A DNA stretch of 64,000 nt from Methylobacillus methanolivorans (lineage in GTDB: Bacteria > Pseudomonadota > Gammaproteobacteria > Burkholderiales > Methylophilaceae). The notes beneath the pieces were generated by a model, which was not told the origin of the DNA, made no database searches, and saw nothing but the letters and a program-made list of their open reading frames with translations. The translations under genes were made by a program, and so were the position numbers. Positions 1 through 8,640 of the stretch are shown piece by piece. How positions within the stretch are numbered: position 1 is the stretch's first letter; each line of letters begins with the position of its first letter. The stretch lies in assembly GCF_020531845.1 (NCBI RefSeq), contig NZ_JAJAVF010000002.1:345543-409542 (forward strand). The letters are read 5' to 3'.

Positions 1-303
1 CAGCTTGATGTAGCGTTGACGGATGCCATAGCAGCGGTGATGCGCGTATTGGCACATCCAGTTGCCGAAACCTCGGCGATTCAACTTACACAGCAGGAGC
101 GGCAGCGATTGCTACAGCAGTTAAGTCAATATCTGGAAGCAAGAGATGCCAGTGTGCAGGATTTTCTTACTCAGCAGTCAGCGGAGTTAAGGTCGATGTT
201 GACTGCACAGCAATATGGCAGGTTGATTGAGTTTGTCAGCGTTTATCAATTTGATGCGGCTTTACTGTTGGTGAAGCCATTATTGGTCACAACTTCTCAT
301 TAG
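1..303 (+). CDS. C-terminal end of a hybrid sensor histidine kinase (partial)
   Basis: The frame is open to the first base of the window, so this is the 3' end of a longer gene; no start codon is visible in good context. The roughly 100 visible residues are helical and Leu/Gln-rich, with no catalytic motif. They resemble the tail that follows the Hpt domain of the kinase at 13856-17560, which is likewise followed by an HD-GYP regulator. The stop lies 24 bases before the HD-GYP response regulator at 328, so the two probably form a two-component pair in one operon. Kinase identity is inferred from context and this tail similarity; the phosphorylation domains lie outside the window. Confidence 0.5.
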   Translation, partial: QLDVALTDAIAAVMRVLAHPVAETSAIQLTQQERQRLLQQLSQYLEARDASVQDFLTQQSAELRSMLTAQQYGRLIEFVSVYQFDAALLLVKPLLVTTSH

Positions 304-327
304 AAAAATCTCCTAGGAATCACGGCG

Positions 328-1425
328 ATGCACAATATACCGGATACAAAAAGCAAACAAACGATCCTGGTCATTGACGATACCCCGGAAAATCTCTCGG
401 TGATTAATGCCTTGCTGCGTGAGTTCTATCAAGTCAAAGTCTCCACCAGCGGGGTGGATGGCCTCAATGTAGCGCAGATGCAGGCACAGCCTGACTTGAT
501 CTTACTCGATATCATGATGCCGGATATTGACGGTTATGAAGTCTGCCGACAGCTCAAGGCTAATCCGGTGACAGAAAATATTCCTGTCATTTTTCTGACG
601 GCCAAAATTCACATGGAAGACGAACAACGTGGTTTTGATGTAGGTGCAGTGGATTACATCGTCAAGCCCATCAGTCCTCCCATTGTATTAGCCCGTATCC
701 AGACGCATCTTTTTCTCAAGGATCAGCGCCGTTTCCTGGAGTACCAGGTTGAGCAACGCACGCGCGAGATCGCACTGATCCAGGACGTAACCATCTATGC
801 CTTGGCCTCGCTGGCTGAAACACGCGATAACGAGACTGGAAACCATATTCGCCGTACGCAGAATTATGTGCGGTTATTGGCGGAAAAGCTGCGCGATCAC
901 CCGCGATTTTCTGCGCAACTGACCACTCCGGTGATTGCGTTGCTATACAAATCTGCCCCATTGCACGACATTGGCAAGGTAGGTATTCCCGACCATATTC
1001 TGCTCAAGCCCGGGCCATTGACGGCGGAAGAGTACGAGATCATGAAAAAGCATGCCCAATTGGGTGCCAATGCCTTGATTGAGGCAGAAAAGCTGATTGG
1101 GCGCGAAAACAACTTCCTGCAATATGCGCGCGAAATCGCCATGTGGCACCATGAGCATTGGGATGGTTCAGGGTATCCGGATGGGCTGCGTGGTGAAGAT
1201 ATCCCTGTTTCAGCACGTTTGATGGCATTGGCTGATGTCTATGATGCCTTGATCAGTGAGCGGGTATATAAACAGGCATTCGATCACGATGTGGCGGTGC
1301 AAACTATTATTGAGGGGCGCGGCACGCATTTCGATCCTGATATCGTTGATGCATTTCTTGCTGTGAAAGATCAGTTCCAGCATATTGCTGAGCAATATCA
1401 TGACCGTTATACCAAACTCAAGTGA
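328..1425 (+). CDS. Response regulator with HD-GYP cyclic-di-GMP phosphodiesterase domain (RpfG type)
   Basis: A 365-aa protein with an N-terminal REC domain (about residues 12-130; phospho-acceptor D61 in LLDIMMPD, acidic pair D17/D18, Lys in VKP) and a C-terminal HD-GYP domain (about 150-345). The HD dyad is at H213-D214 (HDIGKVGIPD), followed by HHEHWDGSGYP, which carries the GYP motif near 282-284. HD-GYP domains hydrolyse cyclic-di-GMP using a di- or tri-metal site, and all the diagnostic motifs are intact, so activity is likely. The gene follows the end of a hybrid kinase by 24 bases, which suggests phosphorelay control of c-di-GMP breakdown. A close relative with the same architecture lies at 12861-13856. 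An AGGA ribosome site precedes the ATG by about ten bases. Confidence 0.92.
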   Translation: MHNIPDTKSKQTILVIDDTPENLSVINALLREFYQVKVSTSGVDGLNVAQMQAQPDLILLDIMMPDIDGYEVCRQLKANPVTENIPVIFLTAKIHMEDEQRGFDVGAVDYIVKPISPPIVLARIQTHLFLKDQRRFLEYQVEQRTREIALIQDVTIYALASLAETRDNETGNHIRRTQNYVRLLAEKLRDHPRFSAQLTTPVIALLYKSAPLHDIGKVGIPDHILLKPGPLTAEEYEIMKKHAQLGANALIEAEKLIGRENNFLQYAREIAMWHHEHWDGSGYPDGLRGEDIPVSARLMALADVYDALISERVYKQAFDHDVAVQTIIEGRGTHFDPDIVDAFLAVKDQFQHIAEQYHDRYTKLK

Positions 1426-1444
1426 ATAGGCAGTGATGAGCATA

Positions 1445-1474
1445 AAAAAAGGATTGCAGATGCAATCCTTTTTT
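1445..1474. terminator. Bidirectional intrinsic terminator
   Basis: A 13-bp perfect stem (1445-1457 with 1462-1474) closes a 4-nt AGAT loop. It has an A-run on one side and a T-run on the other, so it works on either strand. It sits between the convergent HD-GYP gene and ybiT and serves both. Confidence 0.93.
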
Positions 1475-1499
1475 ATTTAGACAGAATATTCAGGTCTGA

Positions 1500-3095
1500 T
1501 TATTCAACACCTTGGCTGGTGAGGTAGTCTTCATAATTGCCACTGAAATCGACAATGCCATCGGCCTTGATTTCAATGATGCGGGTAGCCAGCGAGCTGA
1601 CGAATTCGCGGTCATGGCTGACGAAGAATAAGGTGCCCTTGTATTTGTCCAGCGCAGTATTCAGTGCTTCGATGGATTCCATATCCATGTGGTTGGTGGG
1701 TTCATCCATCAGCAGCACGTTACTGCGAGCCAGCATTAGCTGACCATACAGCATGCGGCCCTTTTCACCACCGGATAATACCTTGACGGACTTTTTGGTA
1801 TCCTCGCCGGAGAACAGCAAACGTCCCAACATGCTGCGTACGGATTGATCGTCATCGCCTTGTTGCGTGAATTGCGACATCCAGTCGAACAGGTTGAGGT
1901 CTTTCTCAAACTCGTATTCGTGATCCTGCGCGAAATAACCCAGCTTGGCCTTGTCCGTCCACTTGATTTCACCGTGATTCGGTACTAGGTCGCCGGCCAG
2001 GCAACGTAGGAAGGTGGTTTTACCAATGCCGTTTTCCCCGATGATCGCGACCTTTTCACCGGCTTCAAAAATTAATTCCACGTCATTAAACAATTGGCGA
2101 TCAAAACCATGGCTGACTTTCTTCAGTTCCACAGCGTTGCGGTGTAGCTTGTCGCGCTCGTCATATTCAAAGCGGATGAACGGATATTGACGGCTTGAAG
2201 GCTTGAATTCTTCAATCTTGATCTTGTCGATCTGTTTGGCGCGGCTGGTTGCCTGCTTCGCCTTGGAGGCGTTTGCGGAGAAGCGGCGCACGAACTCTTG
2301 CAGGTCGGCAATTTGTTGCTTGGCCTTGGCATTGTCCTTGGCTTGTTGCGCGCGTGCCTGGGCTGATGCTTCCATGTAGTCATCGTAATTGCCGGGGTAG
2401 ACGGTCAGCTTGCCAAAGTCCATATCCGCAGTATGCGTACAGACTTGATTCAGGAAGTGTCGGTCGTGTGAGATGATGATCATGGTGCAATCACGATTGT
2501 TCAGCACATCTTCCAGCCAGCGGATGGTGTTAATGTCCAAGTTATTGGTTGGCTCATCCAGCAGCAGAATGTCAGGGTTGGCAAACAGCGCTTGTACCAG
2601 CAATACCCGCAATTTCCAGCCTGGCGCTACTGCGCTCATGAGGCCATTGTGTTGTTCAATCGGGATACCCACACCAAGCAACAGTTCGCCTGCACGAGCT
2701 TCAGCGGTATAACCATCATATTCTGCATACACGCCTTCCAGTTCGGCGGCACGCATGTAATCTTCTTCTGTGGCTTCAGGGTTCATGTAGATTTCATTTT
2801 TCTCTACATTCGCCTTCCACATTTGCTCATGGCCCATCATCACCACGTCGATCACGCGTTGATCTTCATAGGCAAATTGATCCTGGCGCAGGAACGCCAT
2901 GCGTTCATTGTTATCGAGGGAGATGTTGCCAGAGGTGGGCTCCAGCACACCCGCCAGGATTTTCATGTACGTCGATTTGCCACAGCCGTTGGCGCCGATC
3001 AGGCCGTAACGGTTGCCGTCACCAAACTTGACCGATACGTTCTCGAATAATGGCTTGGCGCCAAACTGCATAGTGATGTTGTTACTGATTAACAC
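1500..3095 (-). CDS. ybiT: ABC-F family ATPase YbiT
   Basis: This 531-aa protein has two tandem ABC ATPase domains and no membrane segments, the ABC-F hallmark. Walker A motifs are GANGCGKST (about residue 34) and GENGIGKTT (about 352). Walker B regions read [11 protein letters not shown] and [11 protein letters not shown], and the second signature is LSGGE. The first domain has the YbiT-specific APGWKLR in place of a canonical signature. The sequence aligns closely with E. coli YbiT as I remember it throughout, including the ends. ABC-F proteins bind the ribosome E-site and modulate translation; the specific role of YbiT is less settled. The start is GTG with AGGA 8 bases upstream. It is the last gene of a probable greB-like, nitroreductase, ybiT transcription unit. 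Confidence 0.95.
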   Translation of the reverse strand: MLISNNITMQFGAKPLFENVSVKFGDGNRYGLIGANGCGKSTYMKILAGVLEPTSGNISLDNNERMAFLRQDQFAYEDQRVIDVVMMGHEQMWKANVEKNEIYMNPEATEEDYMRAAELEGVYAEYDGYTAEARAGELLLGVGIPIEQHNGLMSAVAPGWKLRVLLVQALFANPDILLLDEPTNNLDINTIRWLEDVLNNRDCTMIIISHDRHFLNQVCTHTADMDFGKLTVYPGNYDDYMEASAQARAQQAKDNAKAKQQIADLQEFVRRFSANASKAKQATSRAKQIDKIKIEEFKPSSRQYPFIRFEYDERDKLHRNAVELKKVSHGFDRQLFNDVELIFEAGEKVAIIGENGIGKTTFLRCLAGDLVPNHGEIKWTDKAKLGYFAQDHEYEFEKDLNLFDWMSQFTQQGDDDQSVRSMLGRLLFSGEDTKKSVKVLSGGEKGRMLYGQLMLARSNVLLMDEPTNHMDMESIEALNTALDKYKGTLFFVSHDREFVSSLATRIIEIKADGIVDFSGNYEDYLTSQGVE

Positions 3096-3137
3096 GGTGT
3101 TTTCCTAAAAAGCCTAAAAATATTCTGTGTTTAAGTG

Positions 3138-3743
3138 TTACTTGAATGTATTGCGAATGACCACTTCGTCCAGCGATAATTGACCGCCGCGTGGGCGTGC
3201 TGGCTGGATGGCCTTGCCAATGGCAACGAACATCGCAGGTGTGTGGTCGGCAGGTAAGTTAAGTAGTTTTGCAACTGCATCAAAGTCAAAGCCATCCATG
3301 GGACAGGAGTCATAGCCCAGTTCCTTGGCAGCTAACATCAGCGTAGTCGCTGCCATACCACAGGAGCGCATGGCCTCATCGCGTTGCACCTGTTCCTTGC
3401 CTCGATAATAGCCATCAATCGCATTCACCAGATAATCTTGTACGGGCTGTTCCGCATTGCGCCAGTAACGGCGCGGCTCTTTTTCCCAAGCCTTGAGGTC
3501 AGCAGTGAGCACCACCAGCAGGGAGGCATCGGTCACCTGCGCCTGGTCCCAGCTTGCCGCGCGCACCTGTTTGCGCAGCTCCGGGTCTTGCACCAGCACG
3601 AAGCGCCAGTTCTGGATGTTGAAGGCAGTGGGAGAAAGCACGGCCAGCGACAACAACTTGTCGATCTCCGCCTCGGACATCGTGTGGCTGGCGTCGTAGG
3701 CTTTCACCGAGCGGCGACTTTCAATGGCTTCAATCACATTCAT
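3138..3743 (-). CDS. Nitroreductase family FMN-dependent oxidoreductase
   Basis: The 201-aa protein has the nitroreductase fold pattern: an N-terminal RRSVKAYD-type FMN-phosphate-binding segment, SPTAFNIQNWRF (FMN and dimer contacts) near residues 37-48, and a C-terminal GK(A)...R region. Such enzymes reduce nitro-aromatics, quinones or related compounds with NAD(P)H. The segment MAATTLMLAAKELGYDSCPMDGF matches the family helix and loop that contact FMN. The substrate cannot be deduced. The ORF is 13 bases downstream of the GreB-like gene and 42 upstream of ybiT, so it probably lies within a small operon. An AGGA lies about 11 bases before the ATG. Confidence 0.85.
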   Translation of the reverse strand: MNVIEAIESRRSVKAYDASHTMSEAEIDKLLSLAVLSPTAFNIQNWRFVLVQDPELRKQVRAASWDQAQVTDASLLVVLTADLKAWEKEPRRYWRNAEQPVQDYLVNAIDGYYRGKEQVQRDEAMRSCGMAATTLMLAAKELGYDSCPMDGFDFDAVAKLLNLPADHTPAMFVAIGKAIQPARPRGGQLSLDEVVIRNTFK

Positions 3744-3756
3744 GGTATGTCATTCC

Positions 3757-4254
3757 TCAATAATGAATCGCAATAATTTCCAGCTCCAGGTCGCCCAACG
3801 GGCGATGCCAGGTGACGCTATCGCCGACTTTCTGCCCGATCAGCGCCCTGGCCAGCGGCGATACCCAGCTGACGCGGTTGCTGCTGATGTCGGCCTCGTC
3901 TTCTCCCACAATCATGAAGCGATGGCTGTCGCCGTGTTCATCTTCCACATCTACCGTGGCACCGAATAGCACCGTGCCAGCCGGTTGTGCTGTGGGGTCG
4001 ACCAGGATTGCCGATTCCAGCCTGGCCTGCAAATAGCGCAGGTCGCGGTCTATCATGGCCAGCCGTTGCTGAGCTACTGGGTCTTCCTTGCGTTGAGTCA
4101 GCGGCAGGCGCTCCTGCTCCAACGCGCTGGCTTGTTGTTGCAACTGCTGTAAACCATTGGGCGTGAGGTAATTGGGGTGTGGACTGAGCGGGCGTTCCGG
4201 TAAGTCCGTGCCCGCATGCTCCAGATCATCCTCTTTTACAAATCCACGGCTCAT
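3757..4254 (-). CDS. GreA/GreB-family transcription factor with shortened coiled coil
   Basis: The 165-aa protein has an N-terminal extension (MSRGFVKEDD... with SPHPNYLTP), a short Gln-rich coiled coil, and a GreB-like C-terminal FKBP domain (VLFGATVDVEDEHGDSHR, SPLARALIGQKVGDSV). Real GreB inserts a coiled coil into the RNA polymerase secondary channel, with acidic tip residues in an ENADY motif. That motif is absent here, and between the flanking conserved segments the coil is about 14 residues shorter than in E. coli GreB. It therefore probably does not stimulate transcript cleavage like GreB and may be a regulator or competitor. From memory, proteins beginning SRAFVKEDD form a widespread proteobacterial subfamily. 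It is the first gene of a probable operon with the nitroreductase and ybiT. Confidence 0.8.
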   Translation of the reverse strand: MSRGFVKEDDLEHAGTDLPERPLSPHPNYLTPNGLQQLQQQASALEQERLPLTQRKEDPVAQQRLAMIDRDLRYLQARLESAILVDPTAQPAGTVLFGATVDVEDEHGDSHRFMIVGEDEADISSNRVSWVSPLARALIGQKVGDSVTWHRPLGDLELEIIAIHY

Positions 4255-4422
4255 CGCACATGATCCATAAAACCTTGAATTATAACCTAAGAGGGCGACG
4301 AAGTCCCAGACTCGGCTGATCTACCCATATGCAGCAAGAAAACGTGGAAGATTTGAGATGTCGATGATGATATTCGGAAGCGCTGTGGGATTGCGCTGCC
4401 AGCTACTTTTTGCGACAAATAG

Positions 4423-4454
4423 CGTCACTTTGAATGCAGGCACGCAAAGTGACG
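4423..4454 (-). terminator. Inverted repeat after the first TonB receptor gene
   Basis: A perfect 10-bp stem (4423-4432 with 4445-4454, arm CGTCACTTTG) with a 12-nt loop lies 22 bases beyond the receptor stop. No clear T-run follows on the minus strand, so it may be an RNA 3'-end stabiliser or a weak terminator. Confidence 0.5.
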
Positions 4455-4475
4455 ACTAAGAATACAGGGCTTGAT

Positions 4476-6932
4476 CTAGAATGTGTAGGTCAGGATGGCC
4501 TGTAGGTTTCTTGGTGTACCCCAGATGCCTTGCCCATACCAGTTGACAGCGGTTTGGTACTCCTTGTCGAACAGGTTGTTCACGTTGATCTGAGCAGACA
4601 GCGTGGGCGAGAATTGATAACGGGCCATCAGGCTTGCCAGCAGATAGCTCGATTGCTCCTGTTTCTCGCCGTTGGGGCCGATGTTGTCATAGTAAATGCG
4701 GCTTTGCCAGTTTGCACCGCCACCCACCGTTAGATTGCTCCACTCTCCCGGCAGCCTGTAGGTGGTGAACATGCGTAACATGGTGCGTGGAAGAAACGTA
4801 TTCACGGCGTTATTATCCGCATCCTTGGCGCTATAGCGAGTAGCAAAAAAGAAAGCATTCCAGCCACTGGCAAGTTCTCCAGATAGCTCTAGTTCGGCCC
4901 CCTTGGATGTAGCCCCTTGAGCGGCGTAATAGGCTGATGTGGAGGTGCCGGGAACTAAATAACCAGTGTCTTGTTGGGCGAGGTTGTCCTGCTCAATCTT
5001 GAACAGTGATACTGATCCATTCAGCCGACCTCCCAAGAGTTCACTTTTGAGTCCGGTTTCGTAGGCCTTGCCTATAATTGGCGCTAGCCATGCTCCGCTG
5101 CGGTCGCGGTAATCCTGGAAGTTGAAGATGCTGGTATAGCTCGCGTAAATTGAGTAGTTCTGGTTCAGGTCATAGACTAATCCCGCATAGGGAATGAATT
5201 TGTGGTCCTTATAGCTGTACTGACCTGAAGATGCCCAGCCAGCGCCCTCGCGGTCATACTGGGTAAGGCGGCCGCCAAGTGTTAGTTTCAGAGGGTCAGA
5301 GAGAGATAGGCGCAAGGCGGCATAACCAGCTTTTTGTTTGGTGTGGTTGCGCTCGGAGAGTGTGGTGGTTGAATAGTCCCACACCGGTTCCGACACATTG
5401 CCGAAGTCATATACGCTTAATGGGGAACTCCAAGGCGTACTTGCGCTTGCTCCTATCCGGTTGAAAGAATATTCATGATTAAAGTAGCTGAAGCCGATGA
5501 CAGCCTCGTGCTCACGCGCAAATAGATGGAAGGGGCCGGACACGCGGGCATCAAAGCTGTTCTGTTCACGATATCCAGGGAACCGGGCCCGGGAAGGGGT
5601 TCTGCTGATTAAGCCGGTGTCGGGATCGGGAACTCCCCAGACAAACAGTCTTTTATTGTCGACGTCATTGCGTGTGCGCATCATGCGCAATTGTGCTGTC
5701 CAGTCGTTGTCGAAGCGGTGGTCTAGGTTGGCGAAAAGGTTTTTTGCCTCAATATCTTCACTGTTCCATTTCGGAGCTACAGTGAACGAACGCTTGAAGT
5801 CTGTCCGGCTACCATCTGAGTACCAGAGTGGTACGCCGCCATAGGTGAGTCCTTCGGCATTGCTTTTTTGATAGCTTGCGCCCAAGCTCAGCGTCGTGGC
5901 ATCAGTGAGGTCGATATCAACGACGCCGTATATGGCCTGGCTTTCTCGCGAATAGCGTTCAAAGAATGCATGCTTGTCTTGATAAGCCGCTACGATACGA
6001 CCACGCACGCGGCCGCTTTCTGTCAACGGTGTCGAAAGGTCAATGGTGCCTCTGTAGTTGTCCCATGATCCGGCACTGATTGAGGCCGTGCCCTTGAATT
6101 CCTTGCTGTCGGCACGTTTGCGCACCAGGTTGATCGAGGCCGAAGGTTCGCCTGCTCCAGTGAGCAGGCCGGTGGCGCCGCGCACGATCTCGACGCGGTC
6201 ATAGATAATAGAATCTAGTTCGGATTCTCCTGCGGCGTAATTGCTTTTGTAATAAGTGGAAATACCATCATATTGAATATCTGCAATGGAAAATCCACGC
6301 GAGGAAAATGTGATGCGTTCACTATCTAGCTGCAGTGTGGCAATACCAGCAGCATTGCCGAGAATATCCGCCACGGTGACTAGGTTTTGATCTTCGATTC
6401 GCTGTCGAGTGAATACACTGACTGCCTGTGGAGTTTCACGGATGGATAGAGGTAGACCTGTTGCAGCCGCTGTCGTGCGGGTAGTGTAACTGCCACTACC
6501 TTCTGTTATTGCATCACGTTTTGTTGTTGCAGTGACAGTCACTTCCGGCAACATGTCGGTGCGCTCTTTACTACTGATTGAGACATTGGTAGGTCTAATC
6601 AGGGAGTATTGGTTGTTCTGGTTCTTTTTAACGGCAAGGCCGGTTCCTACGAGCAGAGTGTCGAATGCCTGCTCCAGTGTGTATCGGCCATTCAGGCCTT
6701 TGGATTGCTTTCCCGCTGTTTGCTCTGGGGTGAAGGTGAGTACGATGCCAGCTTCACCTGCTAATGTCTGCAAAGCTGTGCTTAGCTCTCCTGCGGCAAT
6801 GTTGTATTGCTGTGTGGCTGCCTGAGTGCTTGTGGTGGTTTCTGCTGCAAAAGCTTGATGTGCAAAGCTGGTATTTAGTGCCATGAACAAGGCGAGTTGC
6901 AGTGTTTTATATTTGTAATGGGGGTGATTCAT
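4476..6932 (-). CDS. TonB-dependent siderophore receptor with N-terminal signalling domain (FpvA/FhuE type)
   Basis: An 818-aa outer-membrane receptor. It has a signal peptide (residues 1-29, cleavage near AFA-AE) and an STN signalling domain (about 40-115; YNIAAGELSTALQTLAGEAGI). A TonB-box-like PEVTVTAT follows near 129, then a plug domain (TPQAVSVFTRQRIED, DRVEIVRGATGLLTGAG) and a 22-strand-type barrel ending in aromatic TYTF. The STN domain signals ligand occupancy to a FecR-type anti-sigma factor. The adjacent FecR (7040) and ECF sigma (8008) complete such a circuit. Plug features such as RGFSI and SASINLVRKRA resemble ferric-siderophore receptors of the FpvA/FoxA/FhuE group; the siderophore cannot be named. 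The leader has a hairpin that covers the ribosome site. Confidence 0.93.
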   Translation of the reverse strand: MNHPHYKYKTLQLALFMALNTSFAHQAFAAETTTSTQAATQQYNIAAGELSTALQTLAGEAGIVLTFTPEQTAGKQSKGLNGRYTLEQAFDTLLVGTGLAVKKNQNNQYSLIRPTNVSISSKERTDMLPEVTVTATTKRDAITEGSGSYTTRTTAAATGLPLSIRETPQAVSVFTRQRIEDQNLVTVADILGNAAGIATLQLDSERITFSSRGFSIADIQYDGISTYYKSNYAAGESELDSIIYDRVEIVRGATGLLTGAGEPSASINLVRKRADSKEFKGTASISAGSWDNYRGTIDLSTPLTESGRVRGRIVAAYQDKHAFFERYSRESQAIYGVVDIDLTDATTLSLGASYQKSNAEGLTYGGVPLWYSDGSRTDFKRSFTVAPKWNSEDIEAKNLFANLDHRFDNDWTAQLRMMRTRNDVDNKRLFVWGVPDPDTGLISRTPSRARFPGYREQNSFDARVSGPFHLFAREHEAVIGFSYFNHEYSFNRIGASASTPWSSPLSVYDFGNVSEPVWDYSTTTLSERNHTKQKAGYAALRLSLSDPLKLTLGGRLTQYDREGAGWASSGQYSYKDHKFIPYAGLVYDLNQNYSIYASYTSIFNFQDYRDRSGAWLAPIIGKAYETGLKSELLGGRLNGSVSLFKIEQDNLAQQDTGYLVPGTSTSAYYAAQGATSKGAELELSGELASGWNAFFFATRYSAKDADNNAVNTFLPRTMLRMFTTYRLPGEWSNLTVGGGANWQSRIYYDNIGPNGEKQEQSSYLLASLMARYQFSPTLSAQINVNNLFDKEYQTAVNWYGQGIWGTPRNLQAILTYTF

Positions 6933-6937
6933 GGTGC

Positions 6938-6971
6938 TCCCTGATGGTTGATTAAAGGATTACATCAGGGA
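6938..6971 (-). promoter_or_regulatory. Hairpin covering the ribosome-binding site of the TonB receptor
   Basis: A perfect 9-bp inverted repeat (6938-6946 with 6963-6971; arm TCCCTGATG) encloses 16 nt. On the transcript the 3' arm CATCAGGGA contains most of the AGGGAG Shine-Dalgarno sequence and ends 5 bases before the ATG at 6932. Folding would hide the ribosome site, so it may control translation; it could also be a protein operator. The pairing is seen directly and the function is inferred. Confidence 0.55.
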
Positions 6972-7039
6972 GGTCACTTGAGAATGAGAATCGGGCAGTG
7001 TTTTTTTAAATTTTTTTGCGATGACGGCTTGATGATGCA

Positions 7040-7999
7040 TTAAACCGCATGATTTTGCGTGATGCGCACCCAGTAACGGGTACGGTAAACAATGTTTACC
7101 GGCAAGGAGTTGGGGATGGCATCAAGTGCCTCTGTGGTGTCTTGCAGCGGGAATACACCGGATATCTTTAGCTCTGCGATAGCTTTATCGCAACGGATAA
7201 AGCCAGGGCGATAGCGTTGTAACTCCTCTGCTAGATCAGCCAGCCGCATATCGTTTGCAAATAATAACCCTTTGCGCCAGGCACTGACTTGCATAGTTGC
7301 TGTGCTGATTGGTGCTATTACGTTGCCAGTAAACGAAGTGTGCTCAGCCGCATGCACAATGGCTTGATTGCCATCTTGTGAGGTCACTTTGACTGCACCT
7401 TCCAGCACGGTAACTTGGGTGTTGGTATCGGTGAGCCTGACATTGAACTGTGTGCCCAGCGGCGTGATATTGCCGTGTGCCGTGGCAACAGTAAAAGGGC
7501 GCTGTTCGCCTGCTTGATGGCCGGTGGTGACCATCATCTCGCCATGCAGCAAGGTAACCAAGCGATGTGTACCGCTGATGCGCACATCAATCGCACTGCG
7601 CATATTTAACACAATGTGGGTGCCATCCTCCAGCGTGATGTCTTTCAACTCCCCAGTGCCAGTGCTGTAATCCGCCATGTGTAATTGCCATGTTTCAGTG
7701 CGACTGGCTAATAGCCCGCTACCAGTGAGCAAGCCTAGCCAGGCCAGTGCCTTGAGTGTGGAGCGTTTCGATGTAGAGTGAAGTTTAGATAAGGTCTGTG
7801 CAGCAGCCTTGCCATGCAGGCGTTGCAGGTTGCCGCTGATGTGTTCTATATGTTGCCAGGCACGCTCGTGTTCCGGGTCCGCATTACGCCATTGTTCTAG
7901 GCGTTCGATATCCTGCTGGCTGAAATCTGCATCCATGCTCAAGGTCAGCCATTCGGCAGCAGCCTTGGAAACGTCAGGTGAAAACTGGGAGGAGTGCAT
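7040..7999 (-). CDS. fecR: FecR-type anti-sigma factor / sigma regulator
   Basis: The protein is about 319 aa. It has an N-terminal DUF4880-like cytoplasmic segment (AAAEWLTL, NADPEHERAWQ), one membrane segment (about LAWLGLLTGSGLLA), then the periplasmic FecR domain (DITLEDGTHIVLN, VTLLHGEMMVTT, PLGTQFNVR, VTVLEGAVKV). A C-terminal STN-like domain follows (LADLAEELQRYRPGFI, KISGVFPLQDTTEAL). In this family the periplasmic part contacts the receptor STN domain and the N-terminus controls the ECF sigma factor. The ATG chosen lies 8 bases after the sigma-gene stop; a GTG at 8029 would overlap that gene and add 10 residues. The receptor it should sense lies 107 bases downstream. Confidence 0.9.
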   Translation of the reverse strand: MHSSQFSPDVSKAAAEWLTLSMDADFSQQDIERLEQWRNADPEHERAWQHIEHISGNLQRLHGKAAAQTLSKLHSTSKRSTLKALAWLGLLTGSGLLASRTETWQLHMADYSTGTGELKDITLEDGTHIVLNMRSAIDVRISGTHRLVTLLHGEMMVTTGHQAGEQRPFTVATAHGNITPLGTQFNVRLTDTNTQVTVLEGAVKVTSQDGNQAIVHAAEHTSFTGNVIAPISTATMQVSAWRKGLLFANDMRLADLAEELQRYRPGFIRCDKAIAELKISGVFPLQDTTEALDAIPNSLPVNIVYRTRYWVRITQNHAV

Positions 8000-8007
8000 C
8001 TTGCAAA

Positions 8008-8511
8008 TTACAGCATGGAGAAAAAGCACTGCTGATTGGCGCGGGTAAGGTATTGCTTCACTGAGCTGGTGGACACCTGCAATTCCACTGCGATTTCTGC
8101 ATAGGATAGGCCTTCTAGGTGGGCAAGCAGGAAAGCCTGCCTGGCCTTGATCGGCAGCTTGTTCAGGGTATGGTCTATTTGCTGCAATAACTCCAGTGCC
8201 AAGGCGCGTTCTTCAAGGGATGGCACCTGGGCTTCGGGCAATGTTGCCAATGCATCCAGATATGCTGCTTCAATCACTTGCCGCCTGTGGTAATTGGCAA
8301 CCAGCCGCCTTGCAATGGTTGCGAGGAAAGGGCGCGGCTCGAGGATGTCCTGCACATTGTTGGCGTTCAGTATGCTCAGAAAAGTATCTTGTGCCAGGTC
8401 TGCCGCCTGTTCACTTTGCTTCACCTTACGGCGTAACCAAGCTAGTAACCAACCATGATGGTGACTATAGAGGCGATGAAGTAACTGTTCTTGAGGTTGG
8501 TTGACAGACAT
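8008..8511 (-). CDS. fecI: ECF sigma factor of the FecI family
   Basis: A 167-aa sigma70-family ECF factor. Region 2 (about 8-80) carries LLAWLRRKVKQSEQAADLAQDTFLS and LATIARRLVANYHRR, and region 4 (about 115-165) carries LPIKARQAFLLAHLEGLSYAEIAVELQVS with its helix-turn-helix. FecI-type sigmas direct transcription of the linked receptor gene when the FecR partner signals. It is the first gene of a sigma-FecR-receptor unit. A Fur-box-like site lies 17-31 bases upstream, suggesting repression by iron. No strong ribosome site precedes the ATG. The second unit encodes a paralogue (12233-12745). Confidence 0.93.
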   Translation of the reverse strand: MSVNQPQEQLLHRLYSHHHGWLLAWLRRKVKQSEQAADLAQDTFLSILNANNVQDILEPRPFLATIARRLVANYHRRQVIEAAYLDALATLPEAQVPSLEERALALELLQQIDHTLNKLPIKARQAFLLAHLEGLSYAEIAVELQVSTSSVKQYLTRANQQCFFSML

Positions 8512-8527
8512 GAATGAGGAATAAAAC

Positions 8528-8542
8528 TGCGAATATTTCTCA
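8528..8542 (-). promoter_or_regulatory. Probable Fur box upstream of the first FecI gene
   Basis: The 15-mer reads TGAGAAATATTCGCA on the minus strand. It matches the 7-1-7 Fur consensus TGATAAT-N-ATTATCA at 10 of 14 positions. It lies just upstream of the sigma gene start, where Fur would block transcription. The match is weaker than the site before the second FecI. Confidence 0.5.
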
Positions 8543-8597
8543 TTCTATTGTGTGGGTAAAGTTTTGTATAGGCGAGAAGAAGTGTAAGACATGCAAG

Positions 8598-8626
8598 CTG
8601 GGCGCTACTGTTTATGTAGCGCCCAG
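8598..8626 (-). terminator. Strong hairpin after the second TonB receptor
   Basis: An 11-bp perfect stem (8598-8608 with 8616-8626, arm CTGGGCGCTAC) with a 7-nt loop lies 15 bases past the receptor stop. It separates the two iron-uptake units. The sequence after it is only moderately T-rich. Confidence 0.7.
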
Positions 8627-8640
8627 GAGGTTAAGCAGGG

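Noticed and set aside
2592..3050. 152-aa plus-strand frame inside ybiT
   Set aside because: Opposite strand of a conserved ABC-F gene; no ribosome site and no domain.
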